A stretch of 64,000 nucleotides of DNA from Paraburkholderia sprentiae WSM5005 (GCF_001865575.2 NZ_CP017562.2:434001-498000); one strand, 5' to 3'. Counted from the stretch's first letter, positions 34,518-43,522 are shown. Program-made: numbers and translations. The notes: generated by a model from the sequence alone, not told the origin.

Positions 34518-34943
34518 ATGAACCGTCTTCCCCCCTCCTACGACGAATGCAATTGTTTCGCGCTGCGCCAGGCGGCACGGCACGTCACGCAGATCTACGA
34601 ACGCCATCTCAGCAGCGTCGGGCTGACCGCTGCGCAATTCACGATTCTCGCCAAGCTCGCGCGCACGCCGAACCTGCCGATGGCTGAACTCGCGGACGCG
34701 ATGGTCATGGAGCGCACCACGCTGGTCCGCGCGATGAAACCGTTGCAGCGCGACGGCTTGGTGCTGGCTGAAGCGGCGGACCACGACAACCGCACGCTGC
34801 TGTTCAGCCTGACGGACAAGGGCGAGACCACGTTCGATCAGGCCTCCGTCGCATGGCGCGCCGCGCAGGAAGAATTCGAGAAGAAGTTCGGTCGCGCCCG
34901 CGCGAAGACGCTGCGCGCGGAGCTTTTCAGCGTCACGGGCTAG
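34518..34943 (+). CDS. MarR-family regulator 1 of the efflux locus
   Basis: This 141-residue protein (ATG 34518) begins MNRLPPSYDECNCFALRQAA and carries the MarR winged helix: LTAAQFTILAKLARTPNLPM, AELADAMVMERTTLVRAMKP, LQRDGLVLAEAADHDNRTLL. It is the same length as, and clearly paralogous to, the protein at 35023-35448, with shared CxCFALRQAARHVTQIY and MERTTLVR segments. A perfect operator palindrome lies in its promoter, so it is probably self-regulated. The two genes and the pump operon all point the same way, with terminators between the units. Confidence 0.92.
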   Translation: MNRLPPSYDECNCFALRQAARHVTQIYERHLSSVGLTAAQFTILAKLARTPNLPMAELADAMVMERTTLVRAMKPLQRDGLVLAEAADHDNRTLLFSLTDKGETTFDQASVAWRAAQEEFEKKFGRARAKTLRAELFSVTG

Positions 34944-34954
34944 ATCGGCATGGG

Positions 34955-34974
34955 AACCCGCTTCGGCGGGTTTT
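34955..34974 (+). terminator. Intrinsic terminator between the two MarR genes
   Basis: AACCCG-CTTCGG-CGGGTTTT forms a short GC stem followed by TTTTA, just after the first MarR stop. Confidence 0.75.
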
Positions 34975-34988
34975 ATCACGCCGTTCGT

Positions 34989-35000
34989 GTGCATATGCAC
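34989..35000. promoter_or_regulatory. MarR-type operator 2
   Basis: GTGCATATGCAC, identical to operator 1, lies 22 bp upstream of the second MarR start. Confidence 0.8.
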
Positions 35001-35022
35001 GCAAGCAAAGGAAATGCAGCGA

Positions 35023-35448
35023 ATGGAAGCGCTTTTCGACGACGACTGTTTTGCGATCCGCCAGGCGGCGCGTCACGTATCGCAGATCTACGACCGGCAT
35101 TTGTCGAATGTTGGGCTGACCATCACGCAGTTTTCGCTGCTGGGGCGTCTGAATCGCACCGGACCGACGACGATGAAGCAGATTGCCGAAGCGATGCGCA
35201 TGCAGCGCACCACGCTGGTTCGTACGATTCAGCCGTTGCGCCGCGACGGCCTCGTGTCGAGCAAGGCGATGGGCGCGGACGCGCGCACGCTGCTGATTGC
35301 GCTGACCGCGGCGGGCGAACAGCGGCTGGACGCGGGCCGCGCGCACTGGTATGCCGCGCAGGCCGAGTTCGAACACCGCTTCGGCGAGGAGCGCGCGGCC
35401 GCGCTGCGCACCGAGCTATTTGCGATTATCACCAGGGATCCCCTTTGA
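35023..35448 (+). CDS. MarR-family regulator 2 of the efflux locus
   Basis: This 141-residue paralogue starts at ATG 35023, nine bases after AAGGAA (ATG 35014 is too close to that site). It has MEALFDDDCFAIRQAARHVS, LTITQFSLLGRLNRTGPTTM, KQIAEAMRMQRTTLVRTIQP and a wing LVSSKAMGADARTLL. The product is the same length as regulator 1 and the helices align without gaps. The pair could form homo- or heterodimers on the shared operators before the HlyD/MFS/outer-membrane-factor operon. A terminator follows, so its transcript is separate from the pump. Confidence 0.92.
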   Translation: MEALFDDDCFAIRQAARHVSQIYDRHLSNVGLTITQFSLLGRLNRTGPTTMKQIAEAMRMQRTTLVRTIQPLRRDGLVSSKAMGADARTLLIALTAAGEQRLDAGRAHWYAAQAEFEHRFGEERAAALRTELFAIITRDPL

Positions 35449-35473
35449 CATAAACGCTGAAGGTAGCGGAGGC

Positions 35474-35495
35474 CGGCGCACTGCGCCGTTTTTTT
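35474..35495 (+). terminator. Intrinsic terminator after MarR 2
   Basis: CGGCGCA and TGCGCCG form a stem of about 7 bp (effective loop ACT) followed by seven T residues. Confidence 0.85.
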
Positions 35496-35506
35496 CAACC
35501 TGAACA

Positions 35507-35518
35507 GTGCATACGCAC
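35507..35518. promoter_or_regulatory. MarR-type operator 3, at the efflux operon
   Basis: GTGCATACGCAC differs from operators 1 and 2 by one base. It lies 11 bp before the start of the membrane-fusion protein gene, immediately after the terminator of MarR 2, so it probably represses the pump promoter. Confidence 0.75.
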
Positions 35519-35529
35519 ATACCGACATC

Positions 35530-36630
35530 ATGTCCACAACTCCTTCGACCGTCGCGCCCCCGAGCGCCGTGCAACCCGCCAGAGCGGCGCGGCGTATCCC
35601 GTGGATGCTGCTCGCGATCCTCTCCGTTCTCGTCGTGCTGGCGCTGGCCACGTCGTACTGGTTCTTCGTCGGCCGCTTTGTCGAGACGACCGATGATGCC
35701 TACGTCGGCGGCGACGTCACGGTGATGGCGCCGAAGGTCAACGGCTTCGTCACCGACGTGCTGGTCCGCGACAACGAGTTCGTGCATGCCAACCAGGTAC
35801 TCGTGCGTCTCGACGCCCGCGATTACGACGCGTGCCTCGCGCAGGCCAACGCGGAAGTGGAGAGCGCGCAGGCCGCCGTCAGCGAACTCGAAGCGAAGAA
35901 ATCGCTGCAACTCGCGACGATCAACGAGCAGGCCGCCGAGGTCCGCGCGTCGGGCGCCGAGCTGACGCGCAGCGCGGCCGACCAGACCCGCTACCGCGAG
36001 CTCGTGAAAGACGACGCGGTTTCGAACCAGGTCGTCGAGAAAGCCGACGCCGATCTGACCAAAGCGCGCGCCGCGGTCGATCGCAGCAGCGCGGCGCTGC
36101 TCGCGGCGCAACGCCAGATCGCGGTGCTGGACGCGCAGATCGGCAACGCGAAGGCGCGCATCGCGACCGCGCAAGCCGCGCAGCGCGTCGCCGCGTTGAA
36201 CGTCGAATACACCACGATTCGCTCGCCGATCGACGGCTATGTCGGCAATCGCACCGCGCGTGTCGGGCTGCTGGCGAACACCGGCGTGTCGCTGTTGACC
36301 GTCGTGCCCGCGAGCGGTCTGTGGATCGATGCGAATTTCAAGGAAGACCAGTTGCGCAAGATGCGCGCGGGCGACAGCGTGGAGGTTCAGCTCGACGCGT
36401 CGAGCACAACGCTGCACGGCGTGGTCGAAAGCCTTGCGCCGGCGACCGGCGCGACCTTCAGCGTATTACCCGCGGAAAACGCGACCGGCAACTTCACGAA
36501 GATCGTGCAGCGCGTGCCGGTGCGTGTGCGCCTCGACGTGCCCAAGGACATGCAACGCGCGTTGCGTCCTGGCCTGTCCGCGACCGTGAAAGTGCACCTC
36601 GATGCGCGCCATCCGGCCGCGCAGGGATGA
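35530..36630 (+). CDS. HlyD/EmrA-type membrane fusion protein of an efflux pump
   Basis: This 366-residue protein has one N-terminal membrane helix (about residues 22-42), then TTDDAYVGGDVTVMAPKVNG, FVTDVLVRDNEFVHANQVLV (lipoyl/barrel-sandwich half), a coiled-coil hairpin (~residues 105-210) and TTIRSPIDGYVGNRTARVG with the C-terminal beta-barrel LWIDANFKEDQLRKM. EmrA proteins link an inner-membrane drug/H+ antiporter to an outer-membrane channel. Genes for the antiporter and channel follow at 7 and 9 bp spacing. Shine-Dalgarno is weak; operator 3 sits in the leader. Confidence 0.95.
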   Translation: MSTTPSTVAPPSAVQPARAARRIPWMLLAILSVLVVLALATSYWFFVGRFVETTDDAYVGGDVTVMAPKVNGFVTDVLVRDNEFVHANQVLVRLDARDYDACLAQANAEVESAQAAVSELEAKKSLQLATINEQAAEVRASGAELTRSAADQTRYRELVKDDAVSNQVVEKADADLTKARAAVDRSSAALLAAQRQIAVLDAQIGNAKARIATAQAAQRVAALNVEYTTIRSPIDGYVGNRTARVGLLANTGVSLLTVVPASGLWIDANFKEDQLRKMRAGDSVEVQLDASSTTLHGVVESLAPATGATFSVLPAENATGNFTKIVQRVPVRVRLDVPKDMQRALRPGLSATVKVHLDARHPAAQG

Positions 36631-36637
36631 ACCGGTC

Positions 36638-38209
36638 ATGACTGACGTTCTCGACAACCCGGCCGACCAGCCGACCCGCGTCAAGGTCTTCGCATTCGCG
36701 CTGATGTGCGTGGGCTTCTTCATGGCGACGCTCGATATCCAGATCGTCGCGTCTTCACTGCGCGATATCGGCGGCGGGCTGTCCGCGAGCCAGGATGAAC
36801 TCTCGTGGGTGCAGACCTCGTATCTGATCGCGGAGATCATCGTGATTCCGATGTCGGGGTGGCTCACGCGGGTGTTCTCGACGCGGTGGCTCTTCACCTT
36901 CTCCGCGTTCGGCTTCACGGTGACGAGCATGCTGTGCGGGCTCGCATGGGACATCAACTCGATGATCCTGTTTCGCGGTCTGCAGGGCGCGCTCGGTGCC
37001 GCGATGATTCCGACCGTGTTTACGACCGCGTTTGTGCTGTTTCCCGGCAAGCAGCGCTTGATCGCGTCGACGACGATCGGCGCGCTCGCGTCGCTTGCGC
37101 CGACGATCGGCCCGGTGATCGGCGGCTGGATCACGTCGCAATGGTCCTGGCACTGGCTGTTCTATCTGAACCTGGTGCCAGGCGTCGCCGTGACGTTGCT
37201 GGTGCCGAAGTACGTGCATATCGACAAGGTCGATCTGTCGCTGCTGAAAAAGGGCGACTACTTCGGCATCGTGCTGATGTCGGGTTTTCTCGGCTGCCTC
37301 GAATACGTGCTCGAAGAAGGGCCGCGCAAGAACTGGTTCGGCGACGACGTGATCGTACTCTGCGCGTGGATCGCGGCGAGCTGCGGGTTTCTGTTCCTCG
37401 TGCATGCGTTCACCGCGAAGGAACCGATCGTCGACCTGCGCGCGCTGGCGGTGCGCAACTTCGGTATCGGCAGTCTGCTGTCGTTCATCACCGGAATCGG
37501 GATCTTCTGCACCGTGTTTCTGACGCCGGTATTTCTCGCGCGCGTGCGTGGCTTCGATTCGCTGCAGATTGGTCTGGCGTTGCTGTCCGTCGGCTGTTTC
37601 CAGCTGCTCGCGCTCGCCGCGTACTCGGCGCTCGCGCGCTTCGTCGACATGCGCATGCTGATGGTGTTCGGACTCGTGCTGTTTGGCGTCGGCTGCTATC
37701 TGTACGTGCCGTTGACGAACCAATGGGGCTGGCAGCAGTTGCTGATTCCGCAAGCGCTGCGCGGAATTGGACAGCAGTTCTGTATTCCGCCGATCGTCAC
37801 GATGGCGCTCGGCGCGTTGCCGCCGTCGCGGCTGCGCTCCGCGAGCGGGCTGTTCAATCTGATGCGCAATCTCGGCGGCGCGATTGGCATCGCAGTCAGC
37901 AGCACGATGTTGAACGACCGTCTGAATCTGCATTACGAACGGCTCGACGAACATCTGAACGCGGGCCGTCCGGTCGTCGAATCGATCTTGCAGAAGCAGG
38001 CCGAATATCTGTCGGCAATCGGCGGCGATATGTTGAACGCCGCGAATGCGGGCCTCGCCGAATTGCACGCGGCATTGATGCGCGAAGCGCTGGTGCTCGC
38101 GTTTTCCGACGCCTTTCTGGCGGTTTCGCTGTGCTTCGTGGTCGGTCTGCTGAGCGTGCTGTTCTCGCGCCCGTTCGGCAACACCGCTCCCCCGCCAGAC
38201 GCACACTAG
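36638..38209 (+). CDS. DHA2-family MFS drug/H+ antiporter (EmrB type)
   Basis: This 523-residue protein has about 14 transmembrane segments and the DHA2 motifs: FFMATLDIQIVASSLRDI, QTSYLIAEIIVIPMSGWL, FRGLQGALGAAMIPTVFTTA and PTIGPVIGGWITSQWSWHWL. EmrB-type transporters expel hydrophobic drugs or organic acids with proton uptake. It starts 7 bp after the EmrA-type gene and ends 9 bp before the outer-membrane factor. The substrate is not readable from the sequence; the MarR regulators suggest a phenolic or drug-like inducer. Confidence 0.95.
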   Translation: MTDVLDNPADQPTRVKVFAFALMCVGFFMATLDIQIVASSLRDIGGGLSASQDELSWVQTSYLIAEIIVIPMSGWLTRVFSTRWLFTFSAFGFTVTSMLCGLAWDINSMILFRGLQGALGAAMIPTVFTTAFVLFPGKQRLIASTTIGALASLAPTIGPVIGGWITSQWSWHWLFYLNLVPGVAVTLLVPKYVHIDKVDLSLLKKGDYFGIVLMSGFLGCLEYVLEEGPRKNWFGDDVIVLCAWIAASCGFLFLVHAFTAKEPIVDLRALAVRNFGIGSLLSFITGIGIFCTVFLTPVFLARVRGFDSLQIGLALLSVGCFQLLALAAYSALARFVDMRMLMVFGLVLFGVGCYLYVPLTNQWGWQQLLIPQALRGIGQQFCIPPIVTMALGALPPSRLRSASGLFNLMRNLGGAIGIAVSSTMLNDRLNLHYERLDEHLNAGRPVVESILQKQAEYLSAIGGDMLNAANAGLAELHAALMREALVLAFSDAFLAVSLCFVVGLLSVLFSRPFGNTAPPPDAH

Positions 38210-38218
38210 GAGTCCAAC

Positions 38219-39640
38219 ATGAAACGGATGCTGATGAAGTTAACGGCGAGCGCCGCCTTCTTGACGCTCGCGGCCTGCGCGGTGCAACCGGCTATGCATG
38301 GCGACTTGCCGCATACGGTGCAGACGCTCGCGCCGGCCGCGTGGAGCGTCGACGCGCCGCAAGACAACGTGAACACCGACGCATGGTGGGCGCAATTCGG
38401 CGACCCGGTCATGCATCGACTGATCGAAGCGGTGTTGACCGGCAACCTCGACGTGCAGGCCGCGGCCGAGCGCGTCAAGCAGGCCCAGGACCTGGTGACG
38501 CAGAATCGCGCGGCGCTTGCGCCGGAGCTCAATGCGAACGCGGGCGCGTCGGTCGAGCGGCAGAATACGCCGCCGCCGCTCGGCTATGTGCGGCAGGCCG
38601 GCTTCGGCCTGGCCGCGAGCTGGACGCCGGACGTATTCGGCGGCGAACGTCTCGCGGTGCTGGCGTCGCAGGCGCAGGTGTCGGGTAGCGTTGCGGCGCT
38701 CGACGAGTTGCGGCTCGCGCTCGCGGCAAACACGGCGGCCGCGTATATCGATCTGCGCTGGGCGCAGGCACAGTTGCAGATCCTCGACGACAACGAGCGG
38801 ATTCGCCGCCGCGCGCTGAAGCTCACGCAGGAGCGTCTGCATTACGGACTATCGACGCAGCTCGACGTCGCCCGCGCGCAGAACCAGTTGCAGGAGTTGC
38901 AGGCGCAGATTCCGCGCATGCAATCGACGGTGCAGCATCAACTGAGTCTGATCGCCGTGTATTCGGGGCGCACGCCGGAAAGCCTCGATACGTTGCTGCT
39001 TTCCGACGCGCGCGCGATTCCGGTGCCCGCGCAAGGCGCGCCGCAGGTGTTGCCGTCCGACGCGTTGCTGCATCGGCCCGACGTGCGCACCGCTTATGCG
39101 CTCGTCGAACAGCGCGCGGCGCAAGTGGGGGTATCGAAAGCGCAGCGCTATCCTCAGTTCAAGATCAATCTGACCAATGGGCTGCTCGCGTCGTCGTACC
39201 TTGGTTTGCCGACGCTGACCGATAACCTGTTCAGCGCCGCGTTGAATGCGACGAGCCCGATCTTCAACGCCGGGCGCATCACGGCGAACATCGACGCGAG
39301 CGAGAGCCGCATGCGCGAATCGCAACTCGGCTTGCAGCAGACGATGTTGCAGGCGCTCAAGGAAGTCGAGGACAACCGCACCGATCTGGTCAGCGGCGCG
39401 GTGCAGGTGCAGCGTTTGGGTGGTGCGCTCGATGCGTCGAATCATGCGCTGCGTCTGTCGACCGAATTGTACAAGGGCGGTGCGTCGAGCTTCCTCGATG
39501 TGCTCGCCGCGCAGGAAGCGTATCTGCGCGACTCGGAGTCGTTGAATCAGGCGCGGCGCGAGCATGCGCTTTCGGCGATCGCGCTGTATCGGTCGCTGGG
39601 TGGCGGGTGGGAGCAGGGTGAAACGGTGGCGGCGCAGTGA
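38219..39640 (+). CDS. NodT-family outer-membrane efflux lipoprotein
   Basis: This 473-residue protein has a lipoprotein signal (LTLAAC lipobox, CAVQPAMHG) and the two-repeat OEP layout: WWAQFGDPVMHRLIEAVLTG, ERVKQAQDLVTQNRAALAPE, ASWTPDVFGGERLAVLASQA, then the second repeat with RPDVRTAYALVEQRAAQVG, FNAGRITANIDASESRMR and GGASSFLDVLAAQEAYLRD. NodT proteins form trimeric channel-tunnels through the outer membrane that dock onto EmrA-type adaptors. It completes the tripartite operon and follows the antiporter by nine bases. Confidence 0.95.
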   Translation: MKRMLMKLTASAAFLTLAACAVQPAMHGDLPHTVQTLAPAAWSVDAPQDNVNTDAWWAQFGDPVMHRLIEAVLTGNLDVQAAAERVKQAQDLVTQNRAALAPELNANAGASVERQNTPPPLGYVRQAGFGLAASWTPDVFGGERLAVLASQAQVSGSVAALDELRLALAANTAAAYIDLRWAQAQLQILDDNERIRRRALKLTQERLHYGLSTQLDVARAQNQLQELQAQIPRMQSTVQHQLSLIAVYSGRTPESLDTLLLSDARAIPVPAQGAPQVLPSDALLHRPDVRTAYALVEQRAAQVGVSKAQRYPQFKINLTNGLLASSYLGLPTLTDNLFSAALNATSPIFNAGRITANIDASESRMRESQLGLQQTMLQALKEVEDNRTDLVSGAVQVQRLGGALDASNHALRLSTELYKGGASSFLDVLAAQEAYLRDSESLNQARREHALSAIALYRSLGGGWEQGETVAAQ

Positions 39641-39768
39641 AACCTTCCCGGAACCAATCCCCAATCTTTGCTACATTCCTCCACAGGAACCACACACGCG
39701 GCACCATCGCGATGCGTCCACCAGCGACGCGCGTGATCGGCAAATCGAAACCTTCCAAGAGGCTCAAG

Positions 39769-40704
39769 ATGCGAATTCTGGTAGTGGGAGCGGGCGCGGT
39801 AGGCGGCTATTTCGGCGGACGTCTGGCGGCGGCGGGGCAGGACGTGACCTTTCTCGTACGCGCCGGTCGCGCGGCAAAGCTACAGCGCGACGGCCTCGTC
39901 ATCAACAGCTCGCGCGGCAATCTCCAGTTGCGTGACGTGAAGACGATACTCGCCGGTGTCGCCGCCGCGCCGTTCGACCTGGTGCTGCTCAGCTGCAAAG
40001 CCTACAGTCTCGACGACGCGATCGATTCGTTCGCGCCATTCGTCGGCGAAGAGACGCTGATTCTGCCGGTGCTCAACGGCATGCGCCATATCGACGTGCT
40101 GACTGAGCGTTTCGGCAAGGAGCGCGTGCTCGGCGGCCAGTGCGTGATCGCCGCGACGCTCGATGCCGAGCAGCACATCGTGCATCTGAACGACCTGCAT
40201 GCGATCACGTTCGGCGAGTTGGTGGGCGGCACGTCGGAGCGCACCCAGGCAATTGCCGATGCGATGTCCGGCGCGACCTTCGACGTCGCGGTCAGCGACA
40301 ACATCCTGCTGCGCATGTGGGAAAAATGGGTGTTCCTGGCCACATTGGCCGGGAGTACGTGCTTGATGCGCGGTTCGGTCGGCGATATTCTGACTGCGCC
40401 CGACGGCAAGCGCGCTATCGAAAATCTGCTCGGCGAATGCCGCGCGGTGGCCGAGCACAACGGCTTCACGATGGACGTGGACTTCGACGCGCGCGCCACT
40501 CAGGTGCTGCTGACGCCGTCGCCGCTGACCGCGTCGATGCTGCGCGACGTCGAAAACCGCTCGCACACCGAGGCGGATCATATTCTCGGCGACCTGATCA
40601 CGCGCGGCGGCGACGCGCAGAAGGGCGAGCATGGGCTGTCGCTGCTTCGCATCGCCTATAGTCATCTGAAGACGTACGAAGCGCGCCAGACCCGCACTTC
40701 CTGA
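39769..40704 (+). CDS. PanE/ApbA-family ketopantoate reductase-like protein
   Basis: The 311-residue product (ATG 39769, GAGG seven bases before) has a Rossmann start MRILVVGAGAVGGYFGGRLA, DLVLLSCKAYSLDDAIDSFA, LPVLNGMRHIDVL, and the catalytic Lys in DNILLRMWEKWVFLATLAG, with a C-terminal MLRDVENRSHTEADHILGDL. It is a 2-dehydropantoate 2-reductase family member that uses NADPH. Many Burkholderia genomes carry several such paralogues with unknown substrates, so a role in pantothenate synthesis is not certain. It is 128 bp after the efflux operon and probably independent. Confidence 0.88.
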   Translation: MRILVVGAGAVGGYFGGRLAAAGQDVTFLVRAGRAAKLQRDGLVINSSRGNLQLRDVKTILAGVAAAPFDLVLLSCKAYSLDDAIDSFAPFVGEETLILPVLNGMRHIDVLTERFGKERVLGGQCVIAATLDAEQHIVHLNDLHAITFGELVGGTSERTQAIADAMSGATFDVAVSDNILLRMWEKWVFLATLAGSTCLMRGSVGDILTAPDGKRAIENLLGECRAVAEHNGFTMDVDFDARATQVLLTPSPLTASMLRDVENRSHTEADHILGDLITRGGDAQKGEHGLSLLRIAYSHLKTYEARQTRTS

Positions 40705-40780
40705 CGGCTCGCCGCGGCCGGCGCGAACGCGGGTCGGCGCACGGAGCGCCGCCGCAACCTGACGATCGGAGATCTCAAGT

Positions 40781-41080
40781 ATGCCGACTCCCATTGGATC
40801 GGTGCCCGCGCTCAGCGCCGCTTCCGCGACCGTGTTCTCGATCGGCATCGTGTTTCTCGGCTACTGGGGCATGTATGAGCCGACCGCGTGGCACAAGGCC
40901 GACGTCGTGGTCTTCGTGTTCGCGCTGGCCGGCTTCGCGTGCCTCGGACTCGTGCCATGGATGGCGACGAGTCCCGTCGAGCCGGAGAACAACGACTCGC
41001 GCGTGCGCATCGCGCGGCATCTGTTTCTCGCGGGCGTGAGCGCGATCTGGCTCGCGGTAGCGGTTTCCGTGCTCTTCTGA
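40781..41080 (+). CDS. Small integral membrane protein of unknown function
   Basis: This 99-residue protein has three predicted membrane helices (about residues 12-32, 42-62, 80-99) with VFSIGIVFLGYWGMYEP and VVFVFALAGFACLGLVPWM. GGAGAT lies before the ATG. I recognise no family. It is 76 bp after the PanE-like gene and may be in the same transcript. Confidence 0.7.
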   Translation: MPTPIGSVPALSAASATVFSIGIVFLGYWGMYEPTAWHKADVVVFVFALAGFACLGLVPWMATSPVEPENNDSRVRIARHLFLAGVSAIWLAVAVSVLF

Positions 41081-41103
41081 CGCCCGTACAAGCCGCGCGC
41101 CGC

Positions 41104-41541
41104 TTACTCTGGCATCTTCCTGAACGACACCGCAATCCGGTTCCAGCCGTTGATCGCCACGATCAGCAGCGTCAGGTCGCTGATTTCCTGCTCGCTGAAA
41201 TGCGGCTTCACCGCTTCCCATACCGTATCCGGTACGCGTGTTTGCGCCACCAGCGTCACCGCCTCGGTCCATTCCAGTGCCGCGCGTTCGCGCGCAGTGA
41301 AAAACGGCGCTTCGCGCCACGCGGCCACCGTCGCCAGACGCCGGTCGGTTTCACCGTGCTTGCGCGCGTCGCTCACGTGCATGTCGAGGCAGAACGCGCA
41401 GCCGTTCAGTTGCGACGCGCGAATCCGCACCAGTTCTGCGAGCGTCTTGTCGATCGTGCTTTTGCCGATGGTTTCCTCGAGCGCGAGCATCGCGCGGGTG
41501 CCGCTCGGGCAGGCCTTGTAGAAGTCCAGACGTGCTTGCAT
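41104..41541 (-). CDS. AhpD-like carboxymuconolactone decarboxylase family protein
   Basis: This 145-residue protein starts at ATG 41541 behind AGGAGG and shows the AhpD-like fold with the redox motif NGCAFCLDMHVSDAR (CxxC-x3-H), preceded by AELVRIRASQL and followed by LTLLIVAINGWNRIAVSF. Family members are peroxidase partners, or decarboxylases that use the CxxC-H site. It is divergent from a MocR regulator, which likely controls it. In-frame sequence extends much further upstream but would run into the MocR gene and lacks a better start. Confidence 0.9.
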   Translation of the reverse strand: MQARLDFYKACPSGTRAMLALEETIGKSTIDKTLAELVRIRASQLNGCAFCLDMHVSDARKHGETDRRLATVAAWREAPFFTARERAALEWTEAVTLVAQTRVPDTVWEAVKPHFSEQEISDLTLLIVAINGWNRIAVSFRKMPE

Positions 41542-41657
41542 CAGAGTGTCCTCCTGAGTGTCGGGGGAGCCCGGATGGGCGTCCATGGAGGTAAGCTTAC
41601 GTTCGTCATTGGTCGTTCGAAATAACCATTTCGCGTTTATTTGAGGTAGCCACCTGA

Positions 41658-43145
41658 ATGGACATTCACATTGCGGTCGAAGGCCATCACGATCTGTCCG
41701 GACAGATTTATCGGCAATTGCGCGCGGGCATTCTCGAAGGGCGTCTTGCTGGCGGCACGCGTCTGCCGTCCACGCGCGATCTCGCGATGCAGCTCGGCGT
41801 GTCGCGCAAAACCACGCTCGACGTGTTCGAGCGGCTGCTGTCCGAAGGTTATCTGAACGCCCGCGCCGGTTCGGGCACCTTCGTCGCCGACGGGCTCGAA
41901 CGGCTGCCGGCCGAGCGCTCCGCCCACGCGCGCGCGGTGGCTCGTTCGCGCGAGCGGGCCGCCGCGCAAGCGAACGCCGCCGCGCGCGCACAGCCACTGT
42001 GGGAGCGCATGCCCGAGCGTCTGCCGTTGCCGCGGCCGTCGGTGCCGTCACCGCTCGACTTCATCGGCGGCGCGACCGACAAAACGCTGTTTCCGTTCGA
42101 AGTCTGGCGCCGCTGCGTGAATCACGCGCTGCGCGGCCAGGCGCGCAGCCCCGGCACTTATCGCGAGGCCGCAGGCGACCCACAGTTGCGGCTCGCGATC
42201 TCACGCTACCTCGCCTTCAGCCGCGCGGTGGCGAGCAACTGGGAAGACGTGATCGTCACGCAGGGCGCGCAGCACGCGCTCGATCTGATGGCGCGCATCA
42301 CGCTGAGACCCGGCGAAATCGCGGCCATCGAAGACCCGGGCTACCCACCCGCGCATGCATGCTTCACGGTGACGGGCGCGCGCGTGGTGCCGGTGCCGGT
42401 CGATCGCGAAGGGCTGGTCGTCGGCAAGCTGCCGGACAAGGCGCGGCTCGTCTACGTGACGCCTTCGCATCAGTTTCCGCTCGGGATGCCGATGAGCCTG
42501 GAGCGTCGCGTCGAACTGCTCGAATGGGCGCAAAAGCGCGGCGCGGTCATCATCGAGGACGACTATGACTGCGAGTACCGTTTCGAAGGCCGGCCGATGG
42601 AGCCGCTGAAGAGCCTCGATCGGGCCGGCCTCGTCGCATACGTCGGCACCTTTTCGAAGACGATCTTCCCGGAGCTGCGAATCGGCTATCTGGTACCGCC
42701 GGCGTCGTTGCACGGCCCGCTGCTGAAGGCGCGGCAGATCGCCGATTGTCACGGCTGCACGCTGACGCAAACAGCGCTCGCGTCGTTCATGCTCAACGGC
42801 GACTTCGCACGCCATCTGCGGCGCATGCACAAGGCTTACGCGGCGCGCCGCGCGATGCTGCTCGAGCATTTGCAAGGCGATCTCGCGCGCTGGTTCGAAC
42901 CGATCGTGCCGACCGCCGGCATCCATCTGGCGGCGCGATTGAAGGGGCCGTTGGCGGCGCTCGGCGAAGAGGCGCTCGTCGCCGCCGCGCGTGAAGCGTC
43001 GATCGGCCTTTATGGACTCGCGCCATTTCACCATCGCGTCACACCGCAGCCTGGGCTCATCTTCGGCTATGGCAGCATCGCGGCCGAACATATCGACGCG
43101 GCGCTGACGACGCTCGCCGGTATCCTGCCGCGCATCGCGCGCTGA
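41658..43145 (+). CDS. MocR-family (GntR/aminotransferase-like) transcriptional regulator 2
   Basis: The 495-residue product has an N-terminal GntR helix-turn-helix (SGQIYRQLRAGILEGRLAGG, TRLPSTRDLAMQLGVSRKTT, LDVFERLLSEGYLNARAGSG) and an aminotransferase-like domain with VIVTQGAQHALDLMARI, IEDPGYPPAH, VIIEDDYDCEYRF and the PLP lysine in AYVGTFSKTIFPELRIGYLV. This is a PdxR-like MocR. The divergent gene encodes an AhpD-like protein and is the likely target. The spacer of 116 bp contains an imperfect GGT-N-ACC dyad (around 41609-41632), which is weak. Confidence 0.94.
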   Translation: MDIHIAVEGHHDLSGQIYRQLRAGILEGRLAGGTRLPSTRDLAMQLGVSRKTTLDVFERLLSEGYLNARAGSGTFVADGLERLPAERSAHARAVARSRERAAAQANAAARAQPLWERMPERLPLPRPSVPSPLDFIGGATDKTLFPFEVWRRCVNHALRGQARSPGTYREAAGDPQLRLAISRYLAFSRAVASNWEDVIVTQGAQHALDLMARITLRPGEIAAIEDPGYPPAHACFTVTGARVVPVPVDREGLVVGKLPDKARLVYVTPSHQFPLGMPMSLERRVELLEWAQKRGAVIIEDDYDCEYRFEGRPMEPLKSLDRAGLVAYVGTFSKTIFPELRIGYLVPPASLHGPLLKARQIADCHGCTLTQTALASFMLNGDFARHLRRMHKAYAARRAMLLEHLQGDLARWFEPIVPTAGIHLAARLKGPLAALGEEALVAAAREASIGLYGLAPFHHRVTPQPGLIFGYGSIAAEHIDAALTTLAGILPRIAR

Positions 43146-43522
43146 AACGAAGCTCGCCGCAAGCGAGGCGTAGGCGTCGCCAAAAGTTGGAGCGCGCGCG
43201 TTGCTTGACGCGTCAAACGAAGAAAATGCCCTGATTCAAGGGGCGAAAACGTCGGGCCGCCCCGCGGCAACCACCTCGAAACCGCAGCCGAAACGAACCG
43301 TAACGTGCGTTACGCGTCGATATTAAAGACCTTGCCGAGCGCGTTTTAGCCGCTAAAACAGGGACTAAAATGCGTTGGACTGTTGGCGCCGCGCAAAAAA
43401 CTTCATCGCAATACATAAAAGAGTCGCGCAAATCGCTTTAGCGCTTGTAGAATCCGGCGTTGAAGCGTGCGCATACGGTGTGCGCTTCGAGCAATTCACT
43501 GACCACAACAGGTAGGAGAAAC
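43146..43522. promoter_or_regulatory. HU upstream region with three palindromes
   Basis: This 377-bp region holds TTGACGCGTCAA (43205-43216), CGTAACG-TG-CGTTACG (43299-43314) and the 17-bp GTTTTAGC-C-GCTAAAAC (43343-43359, with another ACTAAAA half-site downstream at 43364). The last lies about 165 bp before the HU start. They look like separate operators for unidentified regulators. No gene is seen. Confidence 0.6.

Noticed and set aside
41609..41632. GGT-N-ACC dyad in the MocR/AhpD spacer
   Set aside because: The arms do not align as an exact inverted repeat and are too short to claim an operator.
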